Assembly: GCA_029066805.1 (NCBI GenBank)
Contig: JAIEFT010000059.1
Location: forward strand, 1-53,077
Length of the DNA stretch: 53,077 nt
From: Clostridiales bacterium
Lineage (GTDB): Bacteria > Bacillota > Clostridia > Christensenellales > Pumilibacteraceae
Reading direction: 5' to 3'
This document shows, in pieces, positions 48,622-53,077 of this stretch (positions are counted from its first letter, which is position 1; every line of letters starts with the position of its first letter). The notes under the pieces are model-generated. The model was given only the letters and a program-made list of their open reading frames with translations, searched no databases and was not told the origin of the DNA. The translations under genes and the position numbers were made by a program.

Positions 48622-49623
48622 ATGACGACTAATCTGATTTACGGAGCAAGCATTCGCGGCGATGTGGAAAACGCGCTATCGCTGTGCGCCATGGTCGTGA
48701 CAGACAATAACGTTGCGGAGTTATATCCCAATCTTGCGGCAAACGCGTTTGTCATTCCCGCAGGCGAAAAGAGCAAGTCTTTGGAAACGCTGACTGCCAT
48801 ACTGACGGAAATGGACGCGCGCGGGCTAAAGCGCACGGATAGAATAGCGGCGCTCGGCGGCGGAGTTGTAGGCGACGTTGTGGGGCTTGCTGCGTCGCTG
48901 TACATGCGTGGGATCGACTGGGTCGTCATTCCGACCACACTGCTTGCAATGGTGGATTCGTGCATAGGCGGCAAAACAGCGATCGACATGTTTGGCGCAA
49001 AAAACCTTATCGGGTCGTTTCATGCGCCCGCACATGTAGTAATATCATACGACTTTTTGGAAACGCTGTACAGCGAAGATTGGCTTTGCGGCTACGGCGA
49101 GATAATCAAAACATGCTTGCTTACCGAAAAGTCGTACAATCTGTTGCTCGGCAGCATTGACGGCATGATAAGCTACGACCGCAAAATCGTTTACGAACTT
49201 ATAGAAAAGTGTATAGAGATTAAAAATGCGGTAGTAAACGCCGATCCGACCGAAAAGCGTATGCGCAAAATCCTTAACGTCGGGCACACTGTCGGACATG
49301 CGCTGGAAGTTTTGGACGGCTACAAGTCATCGCACGGCGAGTATGTGCTAAAGGGAATCATGACCGAGTGCGCTATGTGTAAGGATCTAGTCGACCCGGA
49401 ATATTACGAGCAGATAATTTCGCTGTGTAAGCGATTTGTAGCTCCGCCGCGCACCACTTCGGGTTCGGTAATCAAGCGCGCCGTGCGCGACAAAAAGAAC
49501 GACGGCGAAAATATAACCGTAATGCTTCCTATTTCGGCGGGTGAGGTTGTGGAGCTGCACATTTCTCAAGCTGACTTTGCGCCGCGATACGATCGAGCAA
49601 TAAAGGAACTTAAAAAAGCATGA
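48622..49623 (+). CDS. aroB: 3-dehydroquinate synthase
   Basis: About 333 residues from ATG 48622. Converts DAHP to 3-dehydroquinate, the second step of the shikimate pathway (NAD and metal dependent). FVIPAGEKSKSLETL, ALGGGVVGDVVGLAASLYMRGI, PTTLLAMVDSCIGGKTAI, the metal-binding LCGYGEIIK and the His in NVGHTVGHALE are all present. AAGGAG precedes the start. First gene of aroB-aroA-aroE-HAD; its stop overlaps the aroA start by 4 bases (ATGA). aroC, aroD, aroF and aroK must lie elsewhere. Confidence 0.94.
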   Translation: MTTNLIYGASIRGDVENALSLCAMVVTDNNVAELYPNLAANAFVIPAGEKSKSLETLTAILTEMDARGLKRTDRIAALGGGVVGDVVGLAASLYMRGIDWVVIPTTLLAMVDSCIGGKTAIDMFGAKNLIGSFHAPAHVVISYDFLETLYSEDWLCGYGEIIKTCLLTEKSYNLLLGSIDGMISYDRKIVYELIEKCIEIKNAVVNADPTEKRMRKILNVGHTVGHALEVLDGYKSSHGEYVLKGIMTECAMCKDLVDPEYYEQIISLCKRFVAPPRTTSGSVIKRAVRDKKNDGENITVMLPISAGEVVELHISQADFAPRYDRAIKELKKA

Positions 49624-50867
49624 GCAAAGTCACTGTTCCCAAACTGAACAGTTACGACAGAACACTTACCGTCGCGCCGGATAAAAGCATATCGGTGCGC
49701 GCGGTTGTTCTTTGCTCTTACGCGCACGGCAAGTCAACGGTGCGCAATATTTCGCTGTGCGACGACGTGCTTTCCGCTATTGACTGCATGCGTAGGTTGG
49801 GCGCGAACATAACAATCGAAGGCAACACTGCGCACATTACTGGCGCGCCGTTCCGCTCATGTTCTGTTGACTGTGGAAATTCCGACACAACTGCGCGACT
49901 TTTAATAGGCTTGCTTAGCGGACTAAACGGTGTGTTCGAGGTGAATGGAAACATGCCGCTTGCGCTCCGCTCGATGAGGCATATAATAGACCCGCTTAGA
50001 CTTATGGGCGCAAGAATAACCGACGCCGACGGGCATTTGCCGGTGCGTATTATAGGTTCGCCGCTCGGTGGATTAGAGTACTTTATGCCGCTGTCGTCGG
50101 CGCAGATAAAGAGCGCGCTGTTGCTTGCGGGACTGAACAGCTCTTCAACAGTCACCGTCACCGAAAAGATAAAAACGCGCGATCACACCGAGCGCATGCT
50201 AAAAACTCTCAACGGCGAAGTTACCGAGGACGGCGATACCGTGCAGTGCGCTAACAGCGTGCTTTTCGGCAACGATATAACCGTACCCGGTGATATTTCG
50301 GCGGCGGCATATCCGCTTGCGCTTGGCGTATGCCTTAACGGTAGCTGTACTGTCAAAAACGTCGGGCTTAACGAAACGCGCACCGGGTTTTTGGACGTTT
50401 TGCGTAAGATAGGCGCAAAGGTGGAAGTAAGCAATTTTGTTGACGGAGCAGAACCGAGCGGAGATATTACGGTAAGCGGCGGTAGGCTCAGACCTATTAT
50501 TATAGGTGCAAGCGACGTGTCGCACGTAATAGACGAAATTCCGATACTGTGTGCGCTCGCATGTCATATTGACGGCATCAGCGTAATTGAGGGCGCATGG
50601 GAGCTTTGCAATAATGATAGCGCCGTAATATCGGCGACTGTTGCGGCGCTCAAAGCCCTCGGTGCGGATATAGAAGAAATTGACGGCGGCATGATAATTC
50701 GCGGCGGCAAAAAGCTTACTTGCGGCTGTATAGATCCGCGCGACGATCACCGCATTGCAATGGCGGCGGCGGTAGCCGGTGCGGCGGGCGGCGGCGTATG
50801 CATAACGAACGCCGATTGTGTGGAGGTCGGTTATCCGTCGTTCTTTGCGGAGGTGATAGGTGGTTAG
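49620..50867 (+). CDS. aroA: 3-phosphoshikimate 1-carboxyvinyltransferase (EPSP synthase)
   Basis: A 415-residue enzyme that adds enolpyruvate to shikimate-3-phosphate. APDKSISVRAVVLCSYA carries the family's PDKS start, followed by CGNSDTTARLLIGLLSGL (the PEP-binding region is NSDTT rather than the usual NSGTT/LGNAGTA type), LPVRIIGSPLGG, SSAQIKSALLLAGL, RDHTERML, and the C-terminal DPRDDHRIAMAAAVAG. The Ala-to-Asp-like change after NS in the G/A loop region may matter for glyphosate class, but that call needs an alignment. Overlaps aroE by 8 bases. Confidence 0.94.
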   Translation: MSKVTVPKLNSYDRTLTVAPDKSISVRAVVLCSYAHGKSTVRNISLCDDVLSAIDCMRRLGANITIEGNTAHITGAPFRSCSVDCGNSDTTARLLIGLLSGLNGVFEVNGNMPLALRSMRHIIDPLRLMGARITDADGHLPVRIIGSPLGGLEYFMPLSSAQIKSALLLAGLNSSSTVTVTEKIKTRDHTERMLKTLNGEVTEDGDTVQCANSVLFGNDITVPGDISAAAYPLALGVCLNGSCTVKNVGLNETRTGFLDVLRKIGAKVEVSNFVDGAEPSGDITVSGGRLRPIIIGASDVSHVIDEIPILCALACHIDGISVIEGAWELCNNDSAVISATVAALKALGADIEEIDGGMIIRGGKKLTCGCIDPRDDHRIAMAAAVAGAAGGGVCITNADCVEVGYPSFFAEVIGG

Positions 50868-51690
50868 CAATAGTGTACTCGGTCACGGCAAGCCCGCTAC
50901 TGCAAAAATCGCGCTGTTGGGCAGAGATATAGCGAACACAAAATCGCCCGCAGTCCACAAAGCGATTGCCGATTCGGTGGGGATAGACGTTGCGTTCGAC
51001 GTATTTGACGTGCCGTACGACAGGCTGGGCGAGGGCGTAGAAATGCTGCTTTCGGGTTACGACGGCTTTTTGGTCGCCAATCCGTACAAGTCGGAAATAA
51101 ATCGATATATACAAGGCGCAGGACTTTCGGTCAACGTAGTGCGGTGCGCGGACAAAACGGCGTACAGCACGGACGGTATCGGATTTATAAGTGCGCTCGA
51201 CAAAAACTTTGACGATTGGCGAAATAGGGTAAACGCAGTGCTTGTATTGTGCACGGGCGGGGCGGCGTATTCGGTGGTGGAAGCTTTGACGGCTTTAGGC
51301 AAAAAAGCGTATGTGCTCGGTCGGTCGATGGTTAACGCCGTGCGGCTTGCTTCCAAGTTTGACGGCGCGCAGCTGTATTCCAACCAGCCTGCGGAAATGA
51401 TAGTAAACTGCACGCCGCTTGGAACTTGCGGCGAGGATGCGCTTGCTGCGTTTTGTATACTGCCCGCGTTCGAGTACGCGTTCGACTTGGTGTATACGGA
51501 CACGCTCACTTCGTTTTTGCGCAGATGTCGCAACAACGGAAGCGCGACCGCGAACGGCGCGGACATGATGATTTATCGGGAGATAGAGGGCTGCAAAATT
51601 ATCTTAGAAAATAATTTGGATTCGGACGAGGTTTACGAGCGTGCCGTTGCGATTTTGCGCGAGCACGGCGTTTTAGGAGGTGAGCAATGA
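50860..51690 (+). CDS. aroE: Shikimate dehydrogenase, divergent
   Basis: A 276-residue protein starting at GTG 50860, five bases after GGAGGT. Reduces 3-dehydroshikimate to shikimate with NADPH. Recognisable: LGRDIANTKSPAVHKAI (substrate Ser-x-Ser region partly replaced by NTKS), LVANPYKSEI with the catalytic Lys, AYSTDGIGF with the catalytic Asp, LCTGGAAYSVVEAL cofactor loop and VNCTPLGT. The aro operon position gives strong support. The SxS and NVTxPxK regions vary more than usual, so a related quinate dehydrogenase activity cannot be excluded. Overlaps the HAD gene by 4 bases. Confidence 0.85.
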   Translation: MVSNSVLGHGKPATAKIALLGRDIANTKSPAVHKAIADSVGIDVAFDVFDVPYDRLGEGVEMLLSGYDGFLVANPYKSEINRYIQGAGLSVNVVRCADKTAYSTDGIGFISALDKNFDDWRNRVNAVLVLCTGGAAYSVVEALTALGKKAYVLGRSMVNAVRLASKFDGAQLYSNQPAEMIVNCTPLGTCGEDALAAFCILPAFEYAFDLVYTDTLTSFLRRCRNNGSATANGADMMIYREIEGCKIILENNLDSDEVYERAVAILREHGVLGGEQ

Positions 51691-52382
51691 AAGTATTGTC
51701 TCAGCATCGCCAAAACAGGTACGATATATTGCTGTGCGACGCGGACGATACCGTGTTGGATTTTCAGACCGCTATGCGCACGTCAATAATAAATGCGGCG
51801 CGAGCTGTGGGCATTAAAGCCGCAGACCGAATAATAATAAAAGAGTTCGGCGACATCACTGCAATAGTATGGCGCAAGCTGGAGGACGAAGGACTTGTTC
51901 GCGACGAGCTTGACAAGCTTAGGTTTGCTATGCTCAAGGAACGGCTAAAAGAGGATTTTGACGCGTCCGCTATGAGCGCCGCGTTTATGCGGGAAATGAA
52001 AAAGACAAGATTCTTGATAGACGGTGCGACGGAGTTTTTGTCGGCGGTGCGTGCGCATGGAGTTAAAGTGTACATAGTCACCAATGGGTTCGCTCCGATT
52101 GCTCGCGAGCGGCTCAAGGCGTTGGACGGATATATCGACGGCGCATTTATATCCGACGAGATAGGTTATAACAAGCCCGATCCGAGGTTGTTCGATTATG
52201 TGATTGGCGCGCTCGGCGTGGAAAAGTCGAGGGCGCTTGTGTTTGGCGACAGCGTTAATTCCGATATTCGCGGCGGCATAGACAGCGGGATTGATACTTG
52301 TCTGTATGACCCGCGCGGCTGTACGAAAAGCAATGCCGACTATACCGTGCGGTGTTTCGACGAGTTACTGCACATTCTTTAA
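51687..52382 (+). CDS. HAD-superfamily hydrolase, YjjG-like
   Basis: A 231-residue HAD phosphatase. Motif I DADDTVLDF (nucleophile Asp), a cap of about 80 residues, motif II VTNG, motif III Lys in YNKPDPRLF and motif IV GDSVNSDIRGG. The order and cap match the YjjG/pyrimidine 5'-nucleotidase group, acting on nucleotides, but HAD substrates are hard to read from sequence. It is translationally coupled to aroE (ATGA overlap, AGGAGGTGAG upstream). Why a nucleotidase travels with aro genes is unclear. Confidence 0.85.
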   Translation: MKVLSQHRQNRYDILLCDADDTVLDFQTAMRTSIINAARAVGIKAADRIIIKEFGDITAIVWRKLEDEGLVRDELDKLRFAMLKERLKEDFDASAMSAAFMREMKKTRFLIDGATEFLSAVRAHGVKVYIVTNGFAPIARERLKALDGYIDGAFISDEIGYNKPDPRLFDYVIGALGVEKSRALVFGDSVNSDIRGGIDSGIDTCLYDPRGCTKSNADYTVRCFDELLHIL

Positions 52383-52425
52383 GCGCGATATTTTTTGAAA
52401 AATAGCGAATTTAAGGTAAAAGCAT

Positions 52426-52454
52426 TTGTCAAACACGACTAAAAGTTATATAAT
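52426..52454 (+). promoter_or_regulatory. Promoter of the last gene
   Basis: TTGTCA (52426-52431), 17-bp spacer, TATAAT (52449-52454). GGAGGG lies just upstream of ATG 52492. Confidence 0.75.
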
Positions 52455-52491
52455 ATAGGCATACGAACATATCCGACTTTACGGAGGGTGT

Positions 52492-53077
52492 ATGAACAAT
52501 TACGGCATACTAAAGAGCGGCACGGACATTCGCGGGAGAGCGATCCCGTCAGAAGGAAAAAGCGCGCCGCTTACAGAACAAGCGGTTCGTGATTTGGCGA
52601 GCGCTTTTGCACTGTGGATTGTTCGGCGAGCCGATAAGCCCAGATGCAAGCTTGCCGTTGCGCGTGACAGCAGGCTTACCGGCGAAGCATTCTCGCGCGC
52701 GATTATAGCCGAGCTTAAGTACGCCGGACTGGAGATATTCGACTGCGGCATGTTTTCCACGCCTGCGGCGTTCATGACCACGCAATTTCCGTCCATGACG
52801 GCGGACGGCGCGATCATGATAACAGCCAGCCATCACCCCAAAGACATAAACGGACTTAAGTTTTTTACTCCCGAGGGCGGAGTAAATTCCGAGCAATTAA
52901 ACGAAATTATCGAGCTTGCCGATCTGCAAGAAAAGCTGCCACGATCTTCCACCTCCACGGTAGTGCGCCGCGACTTTTTGCGGCTGTATTGCGATTCGCT
53001 TACCGAGACTATCCGAAAGGGCACAGGCCTTTTTCTCCCGCTTAAGGGCTTAAAGATAGTTGTTGACGCCGGACACG
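52492..53077 (+). CDS. Phosphohexomutase (phosphomannomutase/phosphoglucomutase), truncated by window end
   Basis: The first 195 residues of an alpha-D-phosphohexomutase; the frame is open to the last base. LKSGTDIRGRAIPSEGKS, then LAVARDSRLTGEAFSRAI, and the phosphoserine loop MITASHHPKDINGLKFF (His where GlmM has Asn, typical of the PMM/PGM branch) are clear. It is a second mutase besides GlmM (30480) and probably interconverts glucose or mannose 6- and 1-phosphates for surface glycans. Its metal and sugar loops lie outside the window, so the exact substrate is open. Confidence 0.9.
   Translation, partial: MNNYGILKSGTDIRGRAIPSEGKSAPLTEQAVRDLASAFALWIVRRADKPRCKLAVARDSRLTGEAFSRAIIAELKYAGLEIFDCGMFSTPAAFMTTQFPSMTADGAIMITASHHPKDINGLKFFTPEGGVNSEQLNEIIELADLQEKLPRSSTSTVVRRDFLRLYCDSLTETIRKGTGLFLPLKGLKIVVDAGH

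Noticed and set aside
1-53077. tRNA, rRNA, insertion sequence or prophage genes
   Set aside because: No cloverleaf, ribosomal core sequence, transposase motif or phage structural gene was seen on either strand; short tRNAs could still have been missed by eye.

Overview
The window looks like a chromosomal segment of a low-to-mid GC, Gram-positive-type anaerobe of class Clostridia, probably an uncultured Christensenellales-like gut lineage. The lineage is inference; no rRNA is present to test it. Supporting signs are a spore protease (gpr), a CwlD-type cortex amidase, a SpoVB-like flippase, VanW, LemA/DUF2207, DUF3810, Firmicutes-style Shine-Dalgarno sites (AGGAGG) and sigma-A promoters (TTGACA-N17-TATAAT). 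I see no phage, transposase, CRISPR array, tRNA or rRNA.

Layout. 1-1700: a small divergent Xre repressor / zinc-ribbon membrane protein module between wobble-paired hairpin repeats, then a repeat-filled gap. 1714-4114: an autoregulated TetR-ABC-FtsX operon. 4332-7886: a DUF3810 metalloprotease, an ECF S-component and a SpoVB/MurJ-like flippase. 7996-13760: two tandem Ig-like/transglutaminase lipoproteins, the first with its catalytic residues replaced, and an esterase. 13891-22896: housekeeping genes (cca, vanW, lgt, pncB, rpsT with a long extra tail, gpr, murI). 22975-31760: surface lipoproteins (collagen-like + transglutaminase + leucine-rich; BspA-like) around glmS and glmM. 31994-36022: envelope polymer genes (NDP-sugar epimerase/dehydratase, uppP, ddl). 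36080-44755: a TetR-controlled envelope locus holding a novel repeat-motif protein, an O-acetyltransferase, cardiolipin synthase, two tandem ABC exporters and an M1-type lipoprotein peptidase. 44756-48352: a hairpin array with DnaA-box-like sites, cwlD, lemA and DUF2207. 48622-52382: aroB-aroA-aroE-HAD. A phosphohexomutase runs off the right edge.

Much of the window serves the cell envelope: amino-sugar supply (GlmS, GlmM), D-glutamate (MurI), D-Ala-D-Ala (Ddl), undecaprenyl phosphate recycling (UppP), lipoprotein maturation (Lgt) and many lipoproteins that need Lgt.

The best candidate for an undescribed system is 36080-44755. A divergent TetR gene lies beside a sequence block (36714-36782) that is repeated upstream of the ABC transporter genes (39623-39690), so one regulator plausibly controls both operons. 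A second genome-level oddity is a recurring promoter layout in which TATAAT lies exactly six bases before the start codon (genes at 4332, 7996, 16800 and 36676), predicting leaderless mRNAs, which are unusual in Firmicutes. All calls rest on reading the sequence; no database search was run.
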